NCBI GenBank assembly: GCA_030267965.1
Contig: BRYA01000372.1
Span: forward strand, 20,626-38,479
Reading direction: 5' to 3'
Source: Triparma columacea
Lineage: Eukaryota > Sar > Bolidophyceae > Parmales > Triparmaceae
DNA: 17,854 bases
Shown piece after piece: positions 7,822 to 17,302 of the stretch. Within the stretch, counting starts at the first letter, position 1. The number at the start of each line of letters is the position of its first letter. The notes beneath the pieces were generated by a model, which made no database searches, was not told the origin of the DNA, and worked only from the letters and a program-made list of their open reading frames with translations. A program made the position numbers and the translations under genes.

Positions 7822-10250
7822 ATGAGAACTGTCGGGATCTTTCTTTATTCTTCCATTCTGCTTCTCATCTTTATCTCCGGTGTTAATGCGTCATATACGG
7901 TAAAGGCATGCGTTGCAGAATCTCTTAAGCATAAATGCTTGCCCACGGTAGTGGCCACAAAGCGCACTGAACAGCCTGTCTCAGGAGATTGGGGCACACC
8001 TCCGACCAGAAAGGAAGCGTCACCTGGGCGGACCTTACCCTTCCGGAGGGCGAAGGTGGGGGCGTTCTTCTTGTTGAAGTAACAACCGCGGTCTCTGGTC
8101 AAAGCACCGATAAAGGGTTCTTTGTTAGACCCTCTCGTCGCACAAGGCAGTGGGGTCGCGCTGAGCTCAATGGGAAGAAGTCTGCTACCTTTTATCTAGC
8201 GGAGACTGGGCAGTACTCTGTCGAATTCGCATCGCCCGAGTTTTGGAGAACCGAGGCGGCCCTTTCCTTCGACTCACTGATGCTCTTTGTCAACCCCAAA
8301 CTTTCCATCCCATCAAATGCGAAAATTATCGGGGACGATTCTACGGCTGTCTCGGAAGACCTTGGCCCAAATGAAGTGTATGTCTTCGCGGCAGACTACC
8401 AGTATGACTGGGGTGCGGATCATGTGTTCAAGGTTCACGACAACACGCAGATTTACTTTGAGGTGAGAACGTTGCTACTCATTTATGTACAATCCACGAT
8501 GCTTGAATGCTGACCCTCGTTGGTCGTCGCCTTGCTCCTCCCAGCCTGGGGCCCACGTCAAGGCTAGGATCGTGCAGACGGAGAAGAAAGTGGACAACGT
8601 TCTCATTTCTGGCTACGGCGTCCTTGACACTCACTATGACCTTGAGCCCGACTTGGTTGGGATCAGCGACGACAACACGCACCAAAGCATTGGCATCTAC
8701 GGGAAGAATATTCGGGTTCATGGCGTAACAATAATCAACACGAACCCAAAGTGCGATGTGTGGGGATACTGTCTCAACATCAATGCAAACTGGTCGCCCA
8801 TCGGCGACCTTGCTGATCCCTTTGGGGCTGATGAGTTGCAAAATCAGGCCTTGCCTGCTCCCTCTTACAAGCCCAGGAAGGCGCATTGTCAGGAGAAAAA
8901 TATGGACGACTCTCCCAACACGGACTTTCAGAACTGCCCCACCAGTCACGACGACGGCCAAAAGGTGACCTTCGTCAAGTGCATGACTTGGCAGATGGGT
9001 CAAGACGGAATCAACGCTGGCAGGCACGGAATCGTCGATAATTCTTTCGTGAGGGTAATAGATGATGCCATCAAGCCCTGGGACAGCAATGGACTGTACA
9101 CCAACGTCACAATCTGGCAGCAGACGCTCGGTTGGCCAATCAACTTCGGTTGGTGGAATTGGAATCAGGTGAGGGGGAGAGTTTGGAGGGAGGAGGGCCA
9201 CCAGGATCCAAGCAAGTCCGCAGAAAAAGTTGCATAGTGGACTGGTTGTCGCTTCTTCGCTCCTCCTTCTCTCCTTCTCCTTCTCACCTCCCTACATCCC
9301 TACATCCCAACCAGCCCGATGAAAACACGAGACTGGAAGACATCTACGTAATCCACAACCACAACTGGAAGTCCAGCGCTGATTGGCCCGAGACGCAGTC
9401 TGGGCAGTGTACGATTGGTGCCATTTACGGAAGCGGGGCCGTCAAGAAGGGATATCAGCTCAAGAATATATTTGTGGAGACTGCTGCAAGCTGCGCGTTA
9501 GGATTGGAGATTAGCAAAACTGCTTACAGCCGCCATCCAACAAGCGAAGGTTGCGTTGGCTCTATGGTGGATTTCGAAATCGACGGCATTTTCTTTGACG
9601 AGAATTTCAAGTCTGGCACCGGTTACGCCAACTTCATCAGCGGGGAAGCGAACCCGTATCCCGCGTGTACCGGGGAGCTGAGTGGCAAGGTAGAGAACCT
9701 TAAGATTGCGAGCAACGTCGCAGGTAAGGCTCTCACTGAGTCTGACTTCGTGCTACCAGCAGGATCCACCGTAACGGGCCTTGAGCTGACAAGGGCTAAG
9801 GATCCTCACACAGTTGGCTCTTGGAAGAAGTTCGATGGCAAGAATGCTTACGTCGGAAGTGGCGCAACCTTCGATATAGACGATGCTGGGGTTGCCGTGA
9901 CTGCCTTGGAGCAATGCAAGGAGAGGTGTCACTCTGACTTATCCTGCGACTGTGTCGTGTACGACAGCCAGAACAAGCTCTGCTGGAAGAGGCGTGGATG
10001 CGTTGCGACTTCCTTCGACGATGACGCTTCGTACGATGCGTATGTGCAACAAGACGAGGAGGACGGAGCTAGCGAGGGTGGAGAGGATGATGGCAGTGGG
10101 GTTGTTGTTGTTGACGACAGCGAAGGAGGAGAGAAACCCATTCCATGGGGTATGCCATTGGGAGTCGGCATAGGAGGGTCCGTGCTGATAGGTGCTGTGG
10201 CAGCGTTTTGGAAACGCCGTGCGAGCGGGCGCCAAGGCTTACTTGGGTGA
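7822..10250 (+). CDS. GH49 dextranase-like beta-helix protein with PAN domain and membrane anchor
   Basis: Exons 7822-7899, 8010-8462, 8545-9168 and 9315-10250, all phase 0, give 696 aa. Intron 1 placement is the weakest point, because signal peptide and body lie in different frames; a donor at 7948 is an alternative. The protein opens with a signal peptide (MRTVGIFLYSSILLLIFISG). A beta-sandwich region (about 27-170) and a right-handed beta-helix (about 175-550) follow the GH49 dextranase/isopullulanase layout, with APGAYVK-like PGAHVKARI and SGYGVLD. The three acidic positions expected in GH49 are present: D331 in GQDGIN and D350/D351 in VIDDAIKPW. A Cys-rich PAN/apple-like module (about 555-630, ALEQCKERCHSDLSCDC) and a Gly/Asp/Glu linker come next. 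One transmembrane helix (about 660-683) and a basic tail finish the chain. Expected role: a cell-surface enzyme acting on alpha-glucan or a related polysaccharide. Substrate is not deducible. Confidence 0.82.
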
Positions 10251-10408
10251 AAAATAATCATGCGTGCTTTGTCTAAAGTACACATAAAATTCATACAGCG
10301 TCCCTATAAAAACACTCTCTTATTGGCTTCAATGATTCTCAAAACAGCACAACCAAAAGTGAACAGGCAGTTTTGGTAACTGCTTCTTTCATTATCGTAT
10401 ACAGACCG

Positions 10409-11048
10409 ATGAGCCAGTTCCAGAAGAAGAGCAACCCTTCTCCTATCGTTGGGATACGACAGCGTAAGTTGGATGTCGGCGTTTTGTTTTGTGTGTGTTG
10501 TTTTCAGGGTAGGGGTGCCCGCCTCGAGGAGAAGGGGAGGGGGGGGATTGTAGTGTTGTTGAGGATTTTGTGGGCGAGGGGGTGGGGTTTGGGGGGGTAT
10601 ATAAGCATGTCTTCGTGTTTCCAACTCGTGTTGCTTACTTACCCGCATTCTTACCTTCAAATATCCACACTGTTACATCTCAGGAATCTCCAAACTCAGG
10701 GGGGAGAGGGAGAAGGTGGTTTCGGACATCGAGCAGCTTCAGGACGAGAAAAATGAGATCGAGGACGCTCTCCCAGTCTTGATCGACCGTCTGGTCAGCT
10801 TACATGGGGGTATAGAGGAGAGCAGGGAGGAGATGGATGTGTACGATACTGCAATTAGGGACATGAACAAGACATACGCCATGATACTTCAGCCCGGCGG
10901 GATCGACCTCATGGAGGACCCCAAGGTCGAGAGAAAGGGACGGTGGGGAGGTGAGGAAGGAGAGGAGGATGGGGAGGAATATGACCCGGAGGAGGAAGAG
11001 AGGGCAATGAAGGCAGCGGAGACCAACTATATGGTGGATATGCTGTAG
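10409..11048 (+). CDS. SSNA1/DIP13-like coiled-coil protein
   Basis: Exons 10409-10463 and 10684-11048 join across a 220-bp intron (GTAAGT donor, CTCAG acceptor) in phase 1 to give 139 aa. The centre is a continuous coiled coil (KVVSDIEQLQDEKNEIEDAL) followed by EEMDVYDTAIRDMNKTYAMIL. This closely follows the pattern of SSNA1/NA14/DIP13, where a coiled coil leads into NEYDxTIxETExAYxKILE. Those proteins form fibrils on microtubules, basal bodies and centrosomes. The C-terminus is very acidic (GGEEGEEDGEEYDPEEEER), unlike animal SSNA1. The match rests on the motif and on size (SSNA1 is about 119 aa), so a generic coiled-coil protein is possible. Confidence 0.7.
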
Positions 11049-11396
11049 AGTTGAGGGAGGATGGGGGGAGTGGGGGGTTATGTGTAAAGGTTGTTTGTTA
11101 TTGGATAAGAATTTCTCATGCATGGACTTAAAAAATGCGTGTCGCTTTCTCAAAAAATCTGCAATCTCCTATTGTAACATGGACACCGCCAATCGTTATG
11201 CAGGTTCTGTTTCTTTATTCACGGTGTATAATTCGACCTTCTTCTTCAGCTCCCCCCTCCCCTTTTTCAGGGTTTTTAGGTGGAACGTCATTACAGAGCG
11301 GAGTTGTTATTCAACTCTTTTGAAATCGCTCTCGTCGTTCGAAAAATGTAGTCACCCCCCTCCTGAGCCAGAAACTCCAACGACTGGCGCTTAGGA
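11049..11396. other. Convergent intergenic spacer
   Basis: This is 348 bp between the stop codons of the SSNA1-like gene (+) and the PITH gene (-). A + frame at 11080-11394 and another at 11135-11323 are open. A pyrimidine tract with an AG near 11271 resembles an acceptor. The translations are not family-like, and I could not connect them to a gene. Probably two 3' UTRs. Confidence 0.4.
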
Positions 11397-12385
11397 TCAC
11401 CCGCACTTTTTCAAATCGTCCATATTGGTACCCTGGACGGGAACCCCGTGGATCCTGAGCCCCCCAATGGCTGTGGTCTCGCCCCCGAAGTTCTCTTCAA
11501 CGAAAATGGACAGGCTCGAGACCCTCTGGAACTTAACAAAGCGGACGGACTGGGATGGGGATGGAGGGTACGAGTGAAGGGGGGGGGAGAAATGGGTTAG
11601 GATGATGGGGGGCAGAAGTACGCGAGTCGCTCGTCGCAATTGGTTTGTATGTCTATTTTACTTTGAAATTCTCCGTTCCATTCCTTTGGTTGCGCTGCCT
11701 CCTTTGGTTGAGCTGCCTCCTTTTGTTGCGCTGCCTCCTTTGGTTGCGCTGCCTCCTTTTGTGGCGCTGCCTCCTCCCTTCCTCTCACCTTCTCTACGCC
11801 CTTCTCGTTGGAAATCTCCTCCTCGGTGAACTCGAACTCCTCCGTCGGCTCCACGTCCTCAGCGTCCGTGAATCCCATCGAAGGTCTGTTCACGAATACC
11901 TTAACGTACTTCGGCGCCGTCTGCAGGTCGAGGTTCGAGGTGTTATACGCGGTGAACTTGAGACCAGAAACCTTAACTGTCTCATTGAAGGTAATGTGGA
12001 TGAGCAGCTGCTCATCGGCGTCGGACTTGAGGGCAAGACGGTCGTCTCCTATGAAGAGGTTCTCGTGAGTAGCGTCGTGGCACTCATTCAGGCAGTAGCA
12101 TTCAGCCTTTGCAATTAGAGGTGTAATATCTGTGGGTTTGGAGGGGTGTTAGATTATTCTTGTCGTAAGTCGTAAGAGAAACGTTGTATCGTGTGGGCAG
12201 GAATTTGACTTGTCGTGATTTGTTGTTTTTGTTGTGATTTGATTCCAATTTCCGAAAAACTCTTCGAACTTGTCATTAATAAATGAAGGGTTACCACAAG
12301 TTACGCTCAATTTCAACTTACCTCTCATTGTAGTACAGTCCAGCTTTGGCTGTGCTTCAGCTCCTGCTGCTCCAGTCGCCATCAT
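11397..12385 (-). CDS. Stand-alone PITH-domain protein
   Basis: Exons 12385-12322, 12129-11789 and 11549-11397 (introns of 192 and 239 bp, phases 1 and 0) give 185 aa. Nearly the whole chain is a PITH domain: DITPLIAKAECYCLNE, SDADEQLLIHITFNETVKV, KYVKVFVNRPSMGFTDAED, FEFTEEEI, SVRFVKFQRVSSLSIFVEEN and a closing GTNMDDLKKCG. In thioredoxin-like protein 1 this domain follows a thioredoxin fold and docks on the 26S proteasome lid. Here no thioredoxin domain precedes it, so it resembles PITHD1-type proteins in architecture. Its sequence (VNRPSMGFTDAE, VPVQGTNMDD) is closer to the TXNL1 tail. Proteasome association is family-based inference. It is divergent from the translin-TRAX gene. Confidence 0.88.
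11683..11772. repeat. Five tandem 18-bp units inside a PITH intron
   Basis: Five near-identical 18-bp units, CCTTTGGTTGCGCTGCCT on the + strand, lie within intron 2 of the PITH gene. The unit length is a multiple of three. The - strand frame continuous with the upstream exon reads a KEAAQP repeat, so the array looks like coding sequence. However, a GTGAGA donor directly precedes it, and the frame ends in a stop before the next conserved exon. Confidence 0.9.
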
Positions 12386-12438
12386 GCTTTTTGTTTTGGC
12401 AAAAGAGCTTGTGGAAAGGAGCTGGGGAAGAGGTGAAA
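12386..12438. promoter_or_regulatory. Short divergent promoter region
   Basis: This is 53 bp between the PITH start (-, 12385) and the first in-frame ATG of the translin-TRAX gene (+, 12439). If the + gene instead starts at 12481, the gap is 95 bp. Assigned from layout only. Confidence 0.35.
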
Positions 12439-14227
12439 ATGTTGAGGCAAACCAAATCCTTACAACAGATTGTTAAAGCGATGCCTGCACTACCCTACCT
12501 ATTCCTTAGTCCAAAGAGCCCTTCAGTGGTCTTGTCTGAGCGCGTTGTTGATCACTTTTCCCAAAATGAGCAAAACATTGAAATCGGTGAGGATGGCTTT
12601 CCATTATAACAACAGAATGCTCCTCTCAACCCGACTATTCGCCTCTAATTTATATATCATCCCCTCAAAATTACTCCCTATTACAGCTCCAGGTCACTTT
12701 TATAGAGATTTAAACCCTCTAATCCTCAATTTGAAGAACACTCTCGAGAGGTCTCCCTCCGCCACTGCCTTCACCGATCACTTCGCCTCTCCCTCCCCCT
12801 CCACCGCCCCCTCCGTCATCAGCTCCGTTCTTTCCCTCTCCCCATCCAACCCCTCCGTCAAGGTTTCCCGCACCCCCTATCCCCTCACCTACAAGGTCGA
12901 GGACTACGTCCAGCTCGCAGCTTATGCCTACTTCCTGCAACACGGGACCCTCGTGCCCCAGTCGGCCCTCCCGGAGGGCGTAACGGACGAGGAGTACCTG
13001 GGGGGCGTGATGAGCTTCAGCAATAACGACCTGCCGAGATATGTGGTGGGGAGAGCGATTGAGAGGGATGAGAAAAGCATTGGAAGCTGCAAGGAATTGG
13101 TCAATGAACTCTTCGAGGAGCTCAGCGAGGTGAGATTAAGGGGTAGGGTGGGGGGGGGGTTGGAAGATGAGAAGTGGCTGCACCAGTGGCTGCACCAGTG
13201 GCTGCACCGGTATTTCTTTTTAAGTATTTCTCATCCTTCTCTTTCCCCTCCTCCTCACAGTTTGACTTCAGGAACGGTCCTGTGCGGAGGAAGTTCGACG
13301 GCGTTAAGTACGCCGTCCGCAAGATTGAGAACGTCCTCTACGAGCTCAGCGTGACTGACCGTTCCCCCGACTCTGGTTCCTCCGAGCCCTCAACCAAGAA
13401 GCAAAAGACTATTAGCAGCGCCCCCCCCTCCGTCGTCGATAAGGCCTCCCTCGCTTTGATAAAGGGGCGCTTCGAGGCGTACGACCAGAAGCGGGAGGAC
13501 GTCATAAAGAGAAGCAGGGAGGTTCAGAAGGCGGCGAAGAACAGCATCTTCGCAATGCATAGAGGGAACATGAAACAGGCGAAGGAACTGCTTGATACGT
13601 GCGTCAAGGTTGGGAATGATATCATGAAGGTTATTGAGGAAGAGGTGAGAGGACGGAGTTGAAGGGGTGGGGAAACGGGGGGTGGAGAAGGGAGAGGGCA
13701 GGGGAGGGTGAAAATGAGCGGCCGGTGGCTCTCTCGCCCTTTCAGAAAAACAGCATACAGGCACACATACTTTCTCCCACCTCACCCATCCCAACCCGCC
13801 TCAGCCCACTCTCCGCCAGGGGGCTTTCTCCAACAGTCTGGAGGAGTACGCCGAGGCCCTCCTCTTCCACACCTGGCTCACCACCGGGAAGGTCGCCTGC
13901 ATGTCCGACTTCTCCTCCCTCTCCATAAACGAGGAGGAGTACCTCGGCGGCCTCTGCGACCTGAGCGGTGAGGTCGGACGCGTGGCCGTCCTCAAGGGCA
14001 CCAAGAGGGACAGGGAGGGCGTCCAGGGCTGCCTGGACACCAACCTGAGCGTGTTGTACGCGCTGGAGGGGCTGCACCTGCCCGGGAAGCTGCACAAGAA
14101 GATGGACCCGCTGAGGGGTAGCGTGAGGAAGCTGGAGAATGTGCTGTATGAACTCAGCTTGATTGAGGCCAAGGGAGGGGGACAGGTCAACACGGACAGC
14201 ACGACTATGGGCGGAGAGGGGGAATAA
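12439..14227 (+). CDS. Translin-TRAX fusion (single-chain C3PO subunits)
   Basis: Exons 12439-12586, 12687-13129, 13261-13644 and 13820-14227 (phases 1, 0, 0) give 460 aa. Residues about 90-228 are translin-like: KVEDYVQLAAYAYFLQHG, EEYLGGVMSFSNNDLPRY, FRNGPVRRKFDGVKYAVRKI, ENVLYELSV. A 30-residue linker carries a KKQK patch. Residues about 259-460 are TRAX-like: FEAYDQKREDVIKRSREVQK, NSIFAMHRGN, LEEYAEALLF, LGGLCDLSGEVGRVAV, KLENVLYELSL. The four acidic positions of the TRAX RNase site appear conserved (E334, E337, D372, E376), while the translin half lacks them, as real translin does. Exon 3 carries the translin C-terminus and the TRAX N-terminus without a break, so they belong to one gene. 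C3PO degrades the siRNA passenger strand and processes tRNA in other organisms. The start is uncertain: an unspliced start at 12566 is also open. Confidence 0.85.
13174..13209. repeat. Three tandem 12-bp units in a translin-TRAX intron
   Basis: GTGGCTGCACCA is repeated three times, the last copy with one mismatch. The array lies in intron 2 (13130-13260) between a G-rich 5' part and a pyrimidine-rich acceptor tract. Confidence 0.9.
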
Positions 14228-14371
14228 TGCGGAAATGGTTGTGACAAAAGTAATTATGTTGATGTAGACAAATAACCATTGGGAGCATACAAAATAACAC
14301 ATCCTGGGCTGAAGACGCCGAATTGGTGCCTTTGGGTCAGCTTGTGCTCCTTCCATATCTCATCTCTTCCA

Positions 14372-15347
14372 ATGTTCCGCGTAGCAGTCTCCAGAGTCAC
14401 CACCGTCGGTACGTTGCCCTTCTCTCGCCTCCTCCGCATTGCTCATCGAGGAAGGTATATTGGGGGGAGACAAATTAAGGACTGGGCTCATCAAAAACGA
14501 TGGCCAAACTTGTTCCTGGATTTTTGGGTCTCCTGGTACTCCTCATCGTAATTCCAATGGCGTTCTTTGCGTCGCTTTATAAAAGCTACTGTAGTAGTTT
14601 GTATATTGACCGATTTAGTTGAATATAAGGACAGAAAATATACACAAACGGACATCGGTGCAAATCCACTTCCTCTCCAATTCATACAACACCTACTGGA
14701 CCACGCGTTCTCCCGCCAAACACATTCCCCTTCGTTTATGTGCATCTAAATGCATCTAACACGCCCCCCTCCCCCCACCCACCCGTCTCTCTTCCCTTCT
14801 CCATCCCTCTCCTCCCCCCTTCCCCTTACCCCTCCCCCAACTTTTCACACAGCTCGTCCTCGGTTCGTCCGTGCCTTCGGCGGAGCCGCGCCCTCCGGTC
14901 CCACCGGTGAGGTACGTCCCTTCAACGTCGACGGAGACGAGAAGAAGCCTGCGGTCGAGCCCGAGATTTTCGACAGCCTCGAGTGGGTGCTCACAAGCCC
15001 TCCTCCTCTTCACCAGTTCGGTAAGTAGGGGCGTGGGAAGGATGGAGAGGGAGGGGAGAGGGAGAGAGAGAAGGGTTGAAAGTGTTTTTGTTTTGTTCCG
15101 GTGAAGTGACATCCAACAACACAAACCACCTTATGATATGTGACGTTCATTACGGAGACACGAGTAATGCTTTGAACACCAGCAATTGGTCCAACGGCTG
15201 CAAAACAGATGTCCTGAAGAACGAACACGAACAACAAATTACAGACTACTCCCAATTTCCTTCAACCCCCCCCTGAGTTCCTAACCCCACTCCCCCCCCA
15301 CGCCCGCAGAGGAGCCCCCAATCATCGTAGAGACCGAGCACCTTTAA
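14372..15347 (+). CDS. Nuclear-encoded C-terminal segment of cytochrome c oxidase subunit 1 (Cox1-c)
   Basis: Exons 14372-14408, 14853-15020 and 15310-15347 are joined across introns of 444 and 289 bp, both phase 1, and give an 80-aa product. The N-terminus MFRVAVSRVTTVARPRFVRA is basic, Ser/Thr-rich and free of acidic residues, like a mitochondrial presequence. The C-terminus SLEWVLTSPPPLHQFEEPP matches the extreme end of Cox1 (pattern LEW...PPPxHxFEEP), which is normally encoded in mitochondrial DNA. A nuclear Cox1-c gene arising from fission of cox1 has been reported in several protists. The chain has no transmembrane helix, as expected, since this part lies after the last Cox1 helix. It should assemble with a truncated mitochondrial Cox1 in complex IV. 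Another small oxidase subunit with a similar tail is the main alternative. Confidence 0.75.
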
Positions 15348-15635
15348 GCACAACCTTTAAGGTGGTGTGCGAGATTTTTTGGAGGAGGTGGCGGGGGGGT
15401 TTGAGGGCCCTATGTTGGGTGATTCATTTGTAAAGACAGAAGAAAAGCCTGACAAAAACACATTAGGGCTTTTATTAATTTATTTGCTAGAAACGGGCAA
15501 GTTAGAGGAGAGTGACCGGAAGTAAAGTAAGCGTTGAAGGGGTAGATGAGGACGAGGAAGCATCCCCAAATTTGGTCACCGATCGGCGAAAAAAAAACGT
15601 AGATCTATCTGTTCATTCCCCCCAGGATACTCCAA

Positions 15636-17302
15636 ATGTTCCCCCCCTTCGTCTTCTCATGGTCGGAAGTATTCCCCCTCCCACCTATCCTTCTCGTCCC
15701 GCTTTTCGTTGTCCAAGTGGTTGTCTTCTACACAATCTACAACAAGCTCTTTCCGCCAACACCTGCTCAACCTGTCCCACCTTCCCCCCCCCCCTCACCA
15801 CCCCCCACCCCCACTCGTCTCCTCCGACGTAGCTCCAATAAATCTCCCGTCCAGAAGCGCAAGTTTCGTAACTCTGTGGTGAAAACTGACTCTGCCACCG
15901 CCTCCCTTCTCAGCAAGCACAGGGACCTCAGGGGGGTCCTCTACAAGCGCTTCACAAGCCATTGGACGGGGCAGAGCAGGTTCTTCGTTACACAGGGTGC
16001 ATACCTCAACTACTACGAAGACGAGGCCACCGGCATGGCCTCCCTGATGGCAGGTCGAGAGCCTCTAGCTGCCCTAGACATCAGGCACATGAAGAGCGTG
16101 GACTACGAAGCCCCAACGACAATCAGGCTTGAGCTGGCGGGCACGGAGAAGGCGTACCTCCTCAAGGCGGGGGACGAGGAGGAGGCCAAGGAGTGGGTAG
16201 AGAACTTGAGGATTAGGATGGAGACCCTACTGGACGCACTCAAGGACTACGTGGGAGTAGACAATGGGGTGGAGGGAGGAGGGGGGAGGCCTAGATTGGA
16301 CAGCTCGATCGATGTTAAGGACAGCACGCTCACAAAGAAGACGCTCGCCACGATTACTGACGCGGAGCTCATGGCGCTGTCCTCAATGAAACAGCAGTTC
16401 GCCTCAGAGAACTACAAGGAGCCCGACTCCGCCCTCTGCCTCCGCTTCCTCCGCGCCAGGAAGGGCAAGGTCCCTGACGCCATCGACTTCCTTCGTCAGC
16501 ACTTGGACTGGCGGCGGTCAACTTTCCCCATTGAGAAGGGGGAGATATTGGAGGAGCTGACGAAGGGGAAATACGTTCTGAGGGGGGTCGACAGGGACGG
16601 GGACGTAATTATTTATATAAGGGCAGGGCTGCTGGGACCGGACACGTATTCATCCCTAGAAAACCACATGAGACAGGTGTTTTATCTGTTGGAGAGGGTC
16701 AGGGCCGAAGGTGAGGGGGGGGGGGAGGGGGGGGGAGGGGGGGGGGAGGAAGGAAGTGACAGCTTTTTATTGCAAGGAGAATATAGAGTTGGCGACGTTG
16801 TTAAGCATAACATAAACAACCATCACCACCCACCACCCACTAAAATCGTCGATTCGCTCCTCTCTCTTTCTCTCTCTCTTTCTCTCTCTCTCCCCTCACA
16901 GTCCTTCGAGACCCCATGGACAAGTTTTGTATCATCTATGACCGCTACGACGTCGATCGTGCAAAGTCCGACACTCCTTGGGTCAAGGCCATTGCTAAGG
17001 CCCTCGGCGACCAATACCCCGAGAGCATGAAGAAGTGCATTGTCTACCCCTCCAACAGGGTCTTCCGGTATATATGGAACATAGTGAAGCCGTTCTTCGA
17101 CCCCGTAACGGCGGCGAAGATCGTGATGGTGGGAGGGCAAGACGAGCTGTACAAGTACATCGCGCCGGACCAGCTCCTGAGGCATACGGGGGGGACAGAT
17201 GACTACGTGTTCAACGTTGAACACGTAGAGAGCAAGGAGATGATGACGGAAGAACTCAGGAACCTGGAGAGGGTCGCACCGGACCCTCAGACCGTTTATT
17301 GA
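15636..17302 (+). CDS. Membrane-anchored PH plus CRAL-TRIO (Sec14-like) protein
   Basis: Exons 15636-16710 and 16902-17302 join across a 191-bp intron in phase 1 to give 491 aa. The N-terminus has one hydrophobic helix (ILLVPLFVVQVVVFYTIYN, about 17-37) that probably anchors the protein. A Pro-rich stretch follows. A PH domain (about 95-198) runs from LRGVLYKRFTSHWTGQSRFF to EEEAKEWVENLRIRM with the invariant C-terminal Trp. A CRAL-TRIO N-terminal helix pair (CLRFLRARKGKVPDAIDFL) and the lipid-binding lobe follow: VDRDGDVIIYIRAG, MDKFCIIYDRYDVDRAKSD, YPESMKKCIVYPSNRVFRYI, WNIVKPFFDPVTAAKIVMVG. Sec14 proteins exchange phosphatidylinositol and other lipids between membranes. With a PH domain and an anchor, a role at a membrane contact or phosphoinositide-rich membrane is likely but inferred. 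A pyrimidine tract and AG just before the ATG may mark an upstream 5' UTR intron. Confidence 0.88.
16711..16901 (+). other. Intron with G-run block and CT microsatellite
   Basis: This intron of the PH/Sec14 gene begins GTGAGG, followed by a stretch to about 16748 of long G-runs separated by single A bases, a strong G-quadruplex candidate. It ends with a TC-repeat microsatellite (about 16856-16892) before the CACAG acceptor. Confidence 0.8.

Noticed and set aside
8479..9201. 240-codon - strand open frame
   Set aside because: It lies wholly antisense to GH49 exon 3 and flanking introns. The + reading has catalytic motifs and matched splice phases; the - reading shows no family features.
11080..11394. 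104-codon + strand open frame ending 3 bp from the PITH stop
   Set aside because: Composition is not protein-like around the pyrimidine tract, it has no promoter room after the SSNA1-like stop, and no exon chain could be built.
12566..13129. Unspliced start of the translin-TRAX gene at ATG 12566
   Set aside because: Open and in frame, but 12587-12686 has a good GTGAGG donor, AT/pyrimidine intron-like composition and a TTACAG acceptor. The phase matches exactly when exon 1 is read from 12439. Kept as an alternative start only.
13745..13819. Acceptor AG at 13744-13745 for the last translin-TRAX intron
   Set aside because: Using it puts the following conserved TRAX sequence out of frame; the AG at 13818-13819 restores LEEYAEA in phase.
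13742..14356. 204-codon - strand open frame rich in Leu, Gln and Val
   Set aside because: Antisense shadow of the high-GC TRAX exon, which has conserved residues on +.
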